A DNA stretch of 64,000 bases from Lachnospiraceae bacterium UBA4260 (GTDB lineage: Bacteria > Bacillota > Clostridia > Lachnospirales > Lachnospiraceae). The stretch is taken from the NCBI GenBank assembly GCA_002395235.1, contig DGWK01000007.1, positions 6,197-70,196 of the forward strand, in the 5' to 3' direction. Each line of letters opens with the position of its first letter. Within the stretch, counting starts at the first letter, position 1. The notes under the pieces are model-generated. The model saw only the letters and a list, made by a program, of their open reading frames with translations. It did no database searches and was not told the DNA's origin. The position numbers and the translations under genes are program-made. This document shows, in pieces, positions 43,428 to 51,091 of the stretch.

Positions 43428-46097
43428 ATGGATCAATATACAGTAACGGGAATGAGCTGCGCGGCCTGTCAGGCGCGCGTGGAAAAGGCAGTATCAAAGG
43501 TGCCGGGCGTGGAGTCCTGCAACGTAAGTCTTCTGACCAACACACTGGGTGTGGAGGGAACGGCGTCTCCGTCGGAGATCATGAAGGCGGTGGAGGATGC
43601 CGGCTACGGCGCATCGCCCAAGGACGCCGGCCAGGGATCCGGCGCGGGAAGAAGAGCCGGGAGCCTGACCGCGAAACTGGCAGCGGAGGAAGAAGCCCTG
43701 AAAGACCACGAGACGCCGGTCCTCAAAAAGAGGCTGATCGCCTCACTGGGATTCCTTCTGGTGCTCATGTATTTCTCCATGGGACACATGATGTTCGGGT
43801 GGCCTTTGCCCGCCTTTTTCGACGGCAATCATGTGGCCATGGGAATCGTGCAGATGCTGCTGGCGGGCATCGTCATGGTGATCAACCAGAAATTCTTTAT
43901 CAGCGGGTTTAAGAGCCTGTTTCACGGCGCGCCCAACATGGACACCCTGATCGCCATGGGCTCGGGAGCGGCTTTCGTCTATTCGACCATTATGCTGCTG
44001 GCCATGACCCGGGCGCAGGTGGACGGCAGCAGCGAAGCTGTCATGAAATACATGATGGAGTTCTATTTTGAATCCGCTGCCATGATCCTGACGCTGATCA
44101 CGGTCGGCAAGATGCTGGAGGCCAGGTCCAAGGGAAAGACGACGGGCGCCCTCAAATCCCTCATGAAACTGGCGCCCAAGACGGCCAACGTAGAGAGGAA
44201 CGGCGTCGAAGAGACGATCGACATCGACCTCGTGCAGAAGGGCGATATTTTTGTAGTCAGGCCCGGGGAGACCATCCCCGTAGACGGTATTGTACTGGAA
44301 GGCACGAGCGCGGTGAACGAGGCGGCGCTGACCGGTGAGTCCATCCCGGTGGACAAGGAGCCCGGATCACAGGTCTCCTCCGCGACGCTCAACCAGTCCG
44401 GCTTCCTGCGCTGCCGGGCGACCCGCGTCGGGGAAGACACGAGCCTGTCTCAGGTCATTCAGATGGTGAGCGACGCGGCGGCCACCAAGGCCCCCATTGC
44501 CAAAATAGCGGACACCATCTCCGGTGTCTTTGTGCCCGCAGTCATCGCGATCGCGATCGCCGTGACTCTGATCTGGCTCTTCATCGTCAAGGCGCCGGTG
44601 GGAACCGCGCTGGCCAGAGGCATTTCCGTGCTCGTCGTGAGCTGCCCCTGCGCGCTGGGTCTGGCCACGCCCGTGGCTATCATGGTCGGAAACGGCATGG
44701 GCGCCAAGCACGGAATCCTCTTTAAGACGGCGGAAGCCCTGCAGGAGACAGGAAATGTGCAGATCGTGGCGCTGGACAAGACCGGTACGATCACCAGCGG
44801 ACAGCCGGTGGTGACGGAAGTGATCCCCATGGAAGGAGTCTTAGAGGAGGAGTTGCTGTATCTGGCAGGGTCTCTGGAGGCGCAGAGCGAGCACCCGCTG
44901 GCAAAAGCGATCGTGGACTACACAAACGGAGAGAAGGCGGAGGAGATCAAAAGCTTCGCGGGCGGTGTGAAGTCGGCGGACATACAGGATTTCAGAGCCC
45001 TGCCCGGAAACGGCCTCTCGGCCGTGATCGACGGAAAGTGGATCGTTGGCGGAAGCCAGAAGTTCATACTCACCAAGCTGACCGCGCAGCGCGGCCGGTC
45101 CGGCGACATGGTCGGATGGCTGAAATACCTGGCGGAGGTCACCGACAGGCTGGCGCAGGAAGGGAAGACGCCTCTCTATTTTGCCAGGGAAGGGTCCCTT
45201 CTGGGAATCATCGCCGTGGCGGATCCCATCAAGGAGGACAGCGCGCAGGCGGTGAAGGAACTGCAGAATATGGGCATCCACGTGGTCATGCTCACCGGGG
45301 ACAACGAGAAGACCGCCGAGGCGATCGGAAAGCTGGCCGGCGTCAGCGAAGTGGTCGCGGGCGTGCTGCCTGACGGCAAGGAAGAAGTCATAAGGCGCCT
45401 GCAGGAGAAGGGCAGGACCGCCATGGTGGGAGACGGCATCAACGACGCGCCGGCCCTCACGAGAGCGGATATCGGCATCGCGATCGGTGCCGGAACGGAC
45501 GTCGCCATCGACGCGGCGGACGTGGTGCTGATGAACAGCCGGCTGACCGACGTGAGCGCGGCGGTAAGGCTGAGCCGGAAGACCTACAAGACCATTTTGT
45601 GGGGCCTCTTCTGGGCGCTGATCTACAATTCAATACTGATCCCCGTCGCGGCGGGCGCGCTGAGCCCCCTCGGGATCACCATGGACCCCATGCTGGGAGC
45701 CCTGGCTATGAGCCTGTCCAGCTTCTGCGTGGTCACCAACGCGCTGCGCCTGAACGGATTTGACATGCGCAGCAGTGCAAAGGATGAAAAGCTGAAGAAC
45801 CCGGTGCAGACAGATGCAGACGGAAAGCTTTTATCGGAATATAACGAGGAGAGGAAAGCTGCGGAGCGCAGCAGAAAGGAAAAAGCCATGACAAAGACAA
45901 TGAAAATCGAAGGAATGATGTGCGAGCACTGTGAGGCGACCGTGAAGAAGGTCCTCGAGAAGATCGACGGCGTCGCTTCCGCAGATGTAAGCCACAAGGA
46001 AGGCACAGCTGTCGTCACCCTGAACGCGGATGTGGCGGACGAGAAGCTCAAGGAAGCGGTTGAGGACAGAGATTACAAAGTCATCTCCATCGCGTGA
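43428..46097 (+). CDS. copA: Copper-exporting P1B-type ATPase with N- and C-terminal metal-binding domains
   Basis: The 889-residue pump has an HMA domain at residues 1-66 (GMSCAACQ), then the P1B core: TGES in the actuator domain, SCPCALGLA as the membrane copper site (CPC), DKTGTITSG with the phosphorylated Asp, SEHPLAKA (HP motif) and GDGINDAPAL. A linker of about 60 residues is followed by a second HMA domain at 821-889 (GMMCEHCEA). It moves Cu(I) out of the cytoplasm using ATP. The ATG at 43428 is preferred because the HMA domain begins there. Codon 821 is an ATG with its own AGAAAGGA ribosome site, so the last domain may also be made as a free protein (separate entry). Confidence 0.95.
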   Translation: MDQYTVTGMSCAACQARVEKAVSKVPGVESCNVSLLTNTLGVEGTASPSEIMKAVEDAGYGASPKDAGQGSGAGRRAGSLTAKLAAEEEALKDHETPVLKKRLIASLGFLLVLMYFSMGHMMFGWPLPAFFDGNHVAMGIVQMLLAGIVMVINQKFFISGFKSLFHGAPNMDTLIAMGSGAAFVYSTIMLLAMTRAQVDGSSEAVMKYMMEFYFESAAMILTLITVGKMLEARSKGKTTGALKSLMKLAPKTANVERNGVEETIDIDLVQKGDIFVVRPGETIPVDGIVLEGTSAVNEAALTGESIPVDKEPGSQVSSATLNQSGFLRCRATRVGEDTSLSQVIQMVSDAAATKAPIAKIADTISGVFVPAVIAIAIAVTLIWLFIVKAPVGTALARGISVLVVSCPCALGLATPVAIMVGNGMGAKHGILFKTAEALQETGNVQIVALDKTGTITSGQPVVTEVIPMEGVLEEELLYLAGSLEAQSEHPLAKAIVDYTNGEKAEEIKSFAGGVKSADIQDFRALPGNGLSAVIDGKWIVGGSQKFILTKLTAQRGRSGDMVGWLKYLAEVTDRLAQEGKTPLYFAREGSLLGIIAVADPIKEDSAQAVKELQNMGIHVVMLTGDNEKTAEAIGKLAGVSEVVAGVLPDGKEEVIRRLQEKGRTAMVGDGINDAPALTRADIGIAIGAGTDVAIDAADVVLMNSRLTDVSAAVRLSRKTYKTILWGLFWALIYNSILIPVAAGALSPLGITMDPMLGALAMSLSSFCVVTNALRLNGFDMRSSAKDEKLKNPVQTDADGKLLSEYNEERKAAERSRKEKAMTKTMKIEGMMCEHCEATVKKVLEKIDGVASADVSHKEGTAVVTLNADVADEKLKEAVEDRDYKVISIA
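45888..46097 (+). CDS. Possible internally initiated CopZ-like copper chaperone (in frame within copA)
   Basis: Starting translation at the in-frame ATG at 45888 would give a 69-residue HMA protein (MTKTMKIEGMMCEHCEATVK at its start), the normal size of free CopZ chaperones. AGAAAGGA lies at 45873-45880, seven bases before the ATG, as good as the ribosome sites of most genes here. CopZ carries Cu(I) to CopA and to CsoR, and no separate copZ gene exists in the window. Sequence alone cannot show that the site is used. Confidence 0.5.
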   Translation: MTKTMKIEGMMCEHCEATVKKVLEKIDGVASADVSHKEGTAVVTLNADVADEKLKEAVEDRDYKVISIA

Positions 46098-46105
46098 GTG
46101 ACCTA

Positions 46106-46141
46106 TTCCTGTGAGAGTTCCTGTAAGTGTTCCTGTGAGGG
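46106..46141. repeat. Three tandem 12-base units downstream of copA
   Basis: TTCCTGTGAGAG, TTCCTGTAAGTG and TTCCTGTGAGGG follow one another directly, nine bases after the copA stop codon. No function is evident. Confidence 0.7.
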
Positions 46142-46192
46142 AGCGCTGAGCGGGCGGCCTGTGAAACGGGCTGCATGAAAGAAACTATGAAT

Positions 46193-46240
46193 AAATCCCT
46201 GTGGGTCCTGATGTATGTCGGAGCCCGCAGGGATTTTTTA
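46193..46240. terminator. Bidirectional terminator between copA and aroE
   Basis: AAATCCCTGTGGG pairs with CCCGCAGGGATTT, followed by a T run; it serves both convergent genes. Confidence 0.85.
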
Positions 46241-46275
46241 TACGTTTCTTAATACGTTTTTATGCAGCTGCAGAC

Positions 46276-47148
46276 TCAGTCCGCGAAGTACCTGGCCTTC
46301 ACCTCTTCCACCGGCATGTCGTGACCGGTGAACAGCTTGAAGGCGGCGACGCCCTGCCAGAGCAGCATGTCTTTGCCGCCGAAAGTGAGGCACCCGGCAT
46401 CTTTTGCCAGCTTGAGGAGCCTTGTCTCCACCGGGTCATAGACCGCGTCCGTGACAATGAGGCCGGGGCGCAGAACGGAAGGGTCCGCGATGACCATCCG
46501 GTCTTCAAGGGGCTTCATGCCCAGATTGGTGCCGTTTGCCAAAATATCGCTGCCTGCGATCTCTTCGGCCAGCAGCGCCTGATCCTCGAGGTCACAGACT
46601 TCCACGCGGCAGTCCGGCCGGACCTCTTTGATCTTTCGGGCCGTCTCCAGCGCTCTGTTCCAGGAGCCGGATCTTCGATTAAAGATGGAAACGGCCTTTG
46701 CGCCGTCCAGAGCGCACTGGACCGCGATCGCGGTTCCCGCACCGCCTGCGCCGCAGACGGTTATTTTTTGGCCCGCGATCTCTGCGCCCTTCGCGCGGAG
46801 CATATTGACGTAGCCTTCGCCGTCCGTGATGTGGCCGGTGAGCACACCGCCGTCGTTGATGATCGTGTTGCAGGCCCCTATGATCTGAGCTGCCTCCGAA
46901 TGCCTGTCGGCGTGTTCAAAAGCGGCGATCTTGCAGGGCATCGTGACGTTGAAGCCGCGGATGCCGAGGGCGCGCATCGCGTCGAAAGCGGCGGGTACGC
47001 CGTCTTTCTTGACAGTATAGGCGACATATACGTAATTCAGGCCCAGGAGCTCGCAGGCATAATTGTGCATCTGCGGCGAGAGGGAGTGACCTACCGGGTC
47101 ACCGATCAGAGCGAGGACAGCAGTTTTTCCGTTGATTGTACGTCCCAT
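46276..47148 (-). CDS. aroE: Shikimate dehydrogenase
   Basis: The 290-residue NADP-type enzyme reduces 3-dehydroshikimate to shikimate. LIGDPVGHSLSPQMHN binds shikimate, NVTMPCK carries the catalytic Lys, GACNTIIND follows, and CGAGGAGTAIAVQ is the dinucleotide loop. The C-terminal part has YDPVETRLLKLAKDAG and GGKDMLLWQGVAAF. NRRSG after the nucleotide loop, with basic residues, suggests NADP preference. The start at 47148 is chosen because AGGAGG lies six bases upstream. It is alone, divergent from the zinc-uptake operon. Confidence 0.93.
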   Translation of the reverse strand: MGRTINGKTAVLALIGDPVGHSLSPQMHNYACELLGLNYVYVAYTVKKDGVPAAFDAMRALGIRGFNVTMPCKIAAFEHADRHSEAAQIIGACNTIINDGGVLTGHITDGEGYVNMLRAKGAEIAGQKITVCGAGGAGTAIAVQCALDGAKAVSIFNRRSGSWNRALETARKIKEVRPDCRVEVCDLEDQALLAEEIAGSDILANGTNLGMKPLEDRMVIADPSVLRPGLIVTDAVYDPVETRLLKLAKDAGCLTFGGKDMLLWQGVAAFKLFTGHDMPVEEVKARYFAD

Positions 47149-47230
47149 GGGGAACCTCCTTCTAATCCGTTTTGCGAAAGACAGTTTCATGTTATTGCGT
47201 TTAAAAATTAATGGCAAGAAGAAAATGCTA

Positions 47231-47258
47231 TTGACAGAGGATGGTTTTTCACTATAAT
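47231..47258 (+). promoter_or_regulatory. Promoter of the zur-znuACB operon
   Basis: TTGACA at 47231-47236 and TATAAT at 47253-47258 are 16 bases apart, both perfect consensus. Confidence 0.8.
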
Positions 47259-47274
47259 TGAAATTCTGAAATCA

Positions 47275-47291
47275 AAAATGAGAATCATTTT
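47275..47291. promoter_or_regulatory. Fur/Zur-type operator box
   Basis: AAAATGAGAATCATTTT is a perfect 7-3-7 inverted repeat resembling Fur-family boxes. It lies just downstream of the promoter, over the early transcribed region, in front of a Fur-family gene and zinc ABC genes, so it is most likely a Zur site. Confidence 0.75.
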
Positions 47292-47347
47292 CGAATTTGC
47301 GCCGCCGGAAACCGGGCGGCGAGCGAATTTCTACAGGGGAATCGGAA

Positions 47348-47770
47348 ATGGGTGCGAGAACTTCTTATAAATCCAAACACAGAGAGCAGATCCTTGCGAT
47401 CCTGCAGGAAAATGAAAAAGAGCATATGACGGCCGGCCAGATCCTGGACGAGCTGCGGGCGCGCGGCATCGCGATCGGCGTGGCGACCATCTACCGCCAG
47501 CTGGACCGCCTGGTAGAGGAAGGTGCCGTCAACAAATATATGGTGGACGCGGTGACCGGCGCCTGCTACGAGTTCAAGGGAGAGCACGGCGGGGAGTCGG
47601 CCTATGTCCACGGAAAGTGCGAGAAATGCGGCAAAGTAGTGCACATCGAGCGCAGGTCGGTGGAAGCCGCGATGCAGAGCCTTTCGGGCAGTGAAGGGAG
47701 CGGCTTTGAGCTGGACTGCACGCGCACACTGTTTTACGGCATTTGCGGAGACTGCAGGAGGCACAAGTGA
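47348..47770 (+). CDS. zur: Fur-family metalloregulator, probably zinc-responsive Zur
   Basis: A 140-residue repressor. The winged helix covers residues 1-80 (MTAGQILDELRARG, VATIYRQLDRLVEEG as the recognition helix). The dimerisation part has HGKCEKCGKVVHIE and ends with CGDC, forming the structural CxxC...CxxC zinc site. The choice of Zur over Fur or PerR rests on the operon: it overlaps the start of a zinc-binding lipoprotein gene and is followed by the rest of a zinc ABC transporter. A perfect Fur-family box at the promoter suggests self-repression when zinc is plentiful. Start at 47348, after AGGGGAA. Confidence 0.85.
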   Translation: MGARTSYKSKHREQILAILQENEKEHMTAGQILDELRARGIAIGVATIYRQLDRLVEEGAVNKYMVDAVTGACYEFKGEHGGESAYVHGKCEKCGKVVHIERRSVEAAMQSLSGSEGSGFELDCTRTLFYGICGDCRRHK

Positions 47771-48855
47771 GACGATCGGGAAACGAAAAGAGAAAACGAA
47801 AGCACCTGCCTCCGATCACTGCGCTGCTCCTGGCGCTGGTTATCCTGGCGGGCGCCTTTACAGGGTGCTCGGTAAAGGAGCACGCGCCGGATGACGGCCG
47901 CATGAAGGTCGTGACGACCATCTTCCCTCCGTACGATTTCGCAAGGGCCATCTCCGGAAATGGGGAGCTGGCGCATGTCAGGATGCTCCTCAAACCCGGC
48001 GAGGAGATCCACTCCTACGAGCCGACGCCATTGGACATCAAGGAGATCCAGAACTGCGACCTGTTCATCTATGTGGGAGCGGAAAATGATGTCTGGGTGG
48101 ACAGGATCCTGGAAAATATGGGCGACCACAAGCCGCAGACATTGAAACTGGTAGAGATCACGGATACGGTCGCCGAAGAGATCGTGGAAGGCATGATGGA
48201 GGAGCGCGGCCACGACCATGACCATTCTCATGAGGAAGAGCACGATCATGAGCATGAGGGTGAGGAGCCGGAACACATAAACGGCGGCGATTCGTCCCAC
48301 GAGGAGCACGAAGAAGCGGATGAGCACGTCTGGACGTCCCCTGTGAAGGCGGCCGAGATCACCGAGGCGATCGCGCAGAAGATGGCGGAGATCGATCCGG
48401 AGAATGCGAAGGCCTATCTCGCCAATGCAAAGGCCTACGAGGAGCAGATCCTGGAGGTGGACCGGCAGTTTGAAGAGATCGTGCAGAGCGCGGAGCGCAG
48501 GACAATCGTGTTCGGAGACAGATTTCCGGTGCGCTATTTTGCCGAGAGGTACGGGCTGGACTACTACGCCGCGTTCCCGGGCTGTTCTTCGGAATCGGAG
48601 CCCAGTGCGTCGACGCTGGCCTTTCTGATCGATAAGGTTCGGGAAGAGAAGATCCCCGTGGTATTCTCGATCGAGTTTTCCAACGGAAATATTGCCCGGG
48701 CGATCTGCGAGAGCACGGGAGCGGTGCGGCGCACCTTCTATTCCTGCCACAACGTGACCAGGGAGCAGATGGAGAGCGGCGCGACCTATGTATCTATGAT
48801 GACCGAGAACCTGGAAGTGATCCGGGAAGCGCTCGGAGGAGGAGATAAGAAATGA
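47767..48855 (+). CDS. znuA: Zinc ABC transporter substrate-binding lipoprotein
   Basis: The 362-residue lipoprotein has a basic start, a hydrophobic stretch (ITALLLALVILAGAF) and a lipobox ending TGC. The cluster A-I binding-protein fold has VVTTIFPPYDFARAI and HSYEPTPLDIKEIQ, where the His is a metal ligand. A His/Asp/Glu-rich loop (about residues 155-190, HDHDHSHEEEHDHEHEGEE) is typical of zinc-specific ZnuA. EADEHVWTSPVKA supplies another His, and the C-terminal half has SIEFSNGNIARAI. It starts with GTG at 47767 after GGAGG, overlapping the zur stop codon. It captures zinc outside the membrane for ZnuBC. Confidence 0.93.
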   Translation: MRRSGNEKRKRKHLPPITALLLALVILAGAFTGCSVKEHAPDDGRMKVVTTIFPPYDFARAISGNGELAHVRMLLKPGEEIHSYEPTPLDIKEIQNCDLFIYVGAENDVWVDRILENMGDHKPQTLKLVEITDTVAEEIVEGMMEERGHDHDHSHEEEHDHEHEGEEPEHINGGDSSHEEHEEADEHVWTSPVKAAEITEAIAQKMAEIDPENAKAYLANAKAYEEQILEVDRQFEEIVQSAERRTIVFGDRFPVRYFAERYGLDYYAAFPGCSSESEPSASTLAFLIDKVREEKIPVVFSIEFSNGNIARAICESTGAVRRTFYSCHNVTREQMESGATYVSMMTENLEVIREALGGGDKK

Positions 48856-49721
48856 GCCTGATCAGCTGTGACAATCTGGCATTTGCTTATGACGGCGTGA
48901 CAGTCCTTCACGGCCTTAATTTCAAAATAGAGCAGGGCGATTATCTCTGCATACTCGGGGAGAACGGCGCGGGCAAGAGCACGCTGATGAAGGGGCTTCT
49001 GGGCCTCAAAAAGCCTTCCGCGGGCAACGTCACCTTCGGGGGAGACCTGCGCGCCAGGGAGATCGGATACCTGCCCCAGCAGACCCCGGTCCAGAAGGAC
49101 TTTCCCGCCAGCGTGCGGGAAGTGGTGCTCTCCGGGTGCCTGTCCGGCATGGGGATGCGCCCCTTCTTCGGCAAAGCTGAGAAGGAGAGGGCGGCCCGCA
49201 ATATGGAGGCGTTGGAGATCACGGATCTGGCGGACCGATGCTACAGAGATCTCTCGGGGGGCCAGCAGCAGAGGGTCCTCCTGGCGAGGGCACTGTGCGC
49301 GACCAAAAAAGTGATCCTGCTCGACGAGCCGGTGGCCGGACTCGACCCGCTTGTCACAATCAACATGTATAAGCTGATCGAGCGCATCAACTCGGAGATG
49401 GGGATCACGGTAATCATGGTGTCCCACGACGTGCAGGCCGCGACGAACTATGCTTCCCACATACTGCATCTGGGGGAGGACCGGCAGCTCTTCTTCGGAA
49501 CCTGCGGGGACTATCGTCACAGCGCTGCCTACCACAGCTTTATGGACGGCGGCAAGGCGGTCCACATCTGGAAAAAGGCGCAGGCCAAGAACCCGGCGCC
49601 GGCGGCAGGAGCGGCGCCCGAAAAGGCGATTTCGCCGGCCGCGGAAGCGGCGCCGGCGCCCGAGGTAAAAAATGAAAGTCCCGAAGCGGCGCAGAAGACG
49701 GAGAAAGAGGTGCGCAAATAA
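48852..49721 (+). CDS. znuC: Zinc ABC transporter ATP-binding protein
   Basis: The 289-residue ATPase has GENGAGKSTLMKG (Walker A), DLSGGQQQRVLLARAL (signature) and VILLDEPVAGLD (Walker B), with VSHDVQAATNYA as the H-loop region. The last 45 residues are an Ala/Pro/Lys-rich tail of low complexity that is absent from usual ZnuC proteins and looks unstructured. ATGA overlap with znuA and single-base overlap with znuB indicate one transcript and coupled translation. It powers zinc import through ZnuB. Confidence 0.93.
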   Translation: MSLISCDNLAFAYDGVTVLHGLNFKIEQGDYLCILGENGAGKSTLMKGLLGLKKPSAGNVTFGGDLRAREIGYLPQQTPVQKDFPASVREVVLSGCLSGMGMRPFFGKAEKERAARNMEALEITDLADRCYRDLSGGQQQRVLLARALCATKKVILLDEPVAGLDPLVTINMYKLIERINSEMGITVIMVSHDVQAATNYASHILHLGEDRQLFFGTCGDYRHSAAYHSFMDGGKAVHIWKKAQAKNPAPAAGAAPEKAISPAAEAAPAPEVKNESPEAAQKTEKEVRK

Positions 49722-50563
49722 TGTTTCATCTGATTTTGGAAATGTTTACATATCCATTTATGGTGCGCGCGCTGTGCATGGGGGTCCTGGTGGCGCTCTG
49801 CTCGGCTCTTCTGGGTGTGACGCTGGTCCTTAAGCGCTATTCCATGATCGGCGACGGCCTGTCCCACGTCGGATTCGGCGCGCTGGCCATCGCGACGGCC
49901 ATGAACGCGGCGCCGCTGGCGGTAGCGATTCCCGTCGTCATTGCGGCCTCCTTTTTGCTGCTGCGCCTGTCGGAGAGCAGCAAGATCAAAGGAGACGCGG
50001 CGATCGCGCTGATCTCCACCGGATCGCTGGCGGTCGGCGTCATGGTGGTGTCGATGACCACGGGCATGAACACGGATGTCTACAATTACCTGTTCGGCAG
50101 CATTCTGAGCATGTCCGAGGGAGACGTGGTGCTGACAGGGGTCGTCTCGGCGGTGATCCTGGCTCTGTTCGTATTCTTTTACAACCGGATCTTCGCGGTG
50201 ACCTTCGACGAGACCTTTGCGAGGGCGACAGGACTGAATGCGCGGTTATACAATATGGTGATCGCTGTTTTGACAGCGCTGATCATCGTCGTGGGAATGC
50301 GGATGATGGGGTCGCTCCTGATCTCCAGCCTGGTGGTATTTCCGGCTGTCACCAGCATGCGGACCTGCATCACATTCCGCTCGGTAATGATCTGTTCGGC
50401 GATTGTCTCGACGGTTTGCCTGGTCACGGGACTTGTCATATCGTATCTGTACGCGGCGCCCACAGGCGCCAGTATAGTGCTCTGCAACATCGCCGCGTTC
50501 TTCCTTTTTACGGCTCTGCAGAAGCTGAGGGAACGCTTGCAAAGTAGTGAGAAATCCCTATAA
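49721..50563 (+). CDS. znuB: Zinc ABC transporter permease
   Basis: A 280-residue ABC-3 family permease with about eight membrane helices. Landmarks are YPFMVRALCMGVLVALCSALLG with VLKRYSMIGDGLSHVGFG, the conserved segment of metal permeases, and VVGMRMMGSLLISSLVVFPA near residue 190. It forms the membrane channel for ZnuAC. It is the last gene of the zur operon; no clear terminator follows within 47 bases, where the next small gene begins with its own strong ribosome site. Confidence 0.93.
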   Translation: MFHLILEMFTYPFMVRALCMGVLVALCSALLGVTLVLKRYSMIGDGLSHVGFGALAIATAMNAAPLAVAIPVVIAASFLLLRLSESSKIKGDAAIALISTGSLAVGVMVVSMTTGMNTDVYNYLFGSILSMSEGDVVLTGVVSAVILALFVFFYNRIFAVTFDETFARATGLNARLYNMVIAVLTALIIVVGMRMMGSLLISSLVVFPAVTSMRTCITFRSVMICSAIVSTVCLVTGLVISYLYAAPTGASIVLCNIAAFFLFTALQKLRERLQSSEKSL

Positions 50564-50610
50564 TCATAATTACAGAGTGTTTTTCAGAATAATTTTGGAG
50601 GAGTTTTGAC

Positions 50611-50838
50611 ATGGGAACGGAAGATAAGACACCTATTGACGGAAGTATGCTGATCGCGGATATCCTGAGAAAGTATCCTGAGGCAGCATACGTCCTTATG
50701 AACTGCGGCATGGGCTGCATCAGCTGCCCGGCTTCACAGATGGAATCTCTCAGCGAGGCCTGCATGGTGCACGGAATTGACGCTGACGAGGTCATCAAGT
50801 ACGTCAATTACGAGCTCGGACTGACAGCGGCAGAATAA
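50611..50838 (+). CDS. DUF1858-domain small redox-type protein
   Basis: The 75-residue protein matches the DUF1858 domain: ADILRKYPEAAYVLMNCGMGCISCPAS, with a C-x4-C-x2-C arrangement (Cys at about 32, 36 and 39), and then SLSEACMVHGIDADEVI. A related domain is described as a 'hybrid cluster protein-associated redox disulfide domain', suggesting a thiol-disulfide or metal-related role, but the function is not known. TTTTGGAGGAG precedes the ATG. It lies between the zinc operon and an unusual LDH-family gene. Confidence 0.85.
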   Translation: MGTEDKTPIDGSMLIADILRKYPEAAYVLMNCGMGCISCPASQMESLSEACMVHGIDADEVIKYVNYELGLTAAE

Positions 50839-51091
50839 CACAGGGGGGATAATCCCCCACTGAGTTATTTGATGCACACGCGTGCGGAAAGGAAGATGCT
50901 GCCATTGGTCAGCCCGCACGCGGCGCAGCGGCTCGCACTGCGAGCCTTGAACACAATAAATGGCGCCGGGCGGGAGGGGTCCCGCCGGAGCAGCAAGGAC
51001 AGCATGGGGGCAGTCCGACAGCTGATATAGAGGCAGATCCGGGGTTTAGTGGTAAGAACTGATAATGCAATATTTTGGAGGAGGTTCTGTT
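50839..51091. repeat. Intergenic region with three hairpins, including REP-like copy B
   Basis: Three inverted repeats stand in a row: GGGGGATAATCCCCC (about 50845-50859), the REP-like copy B at 50910-50946 with GGCTCGC-ACT-GCGAGCC, and GGCGGGA-GGGG-TCCCGCC near 50970-50988. None has a proper T tract, although the first could end the upstream transcript. No open reading frame of interest was seen. Confidence 0.55.

Noticed and set aside
46201..47211. 336-residue open frame on the plus strand opposite aroE
   Set aside because: Shadow of aroE, whose catalytic and cofactor motifs are complete on the minus strand.
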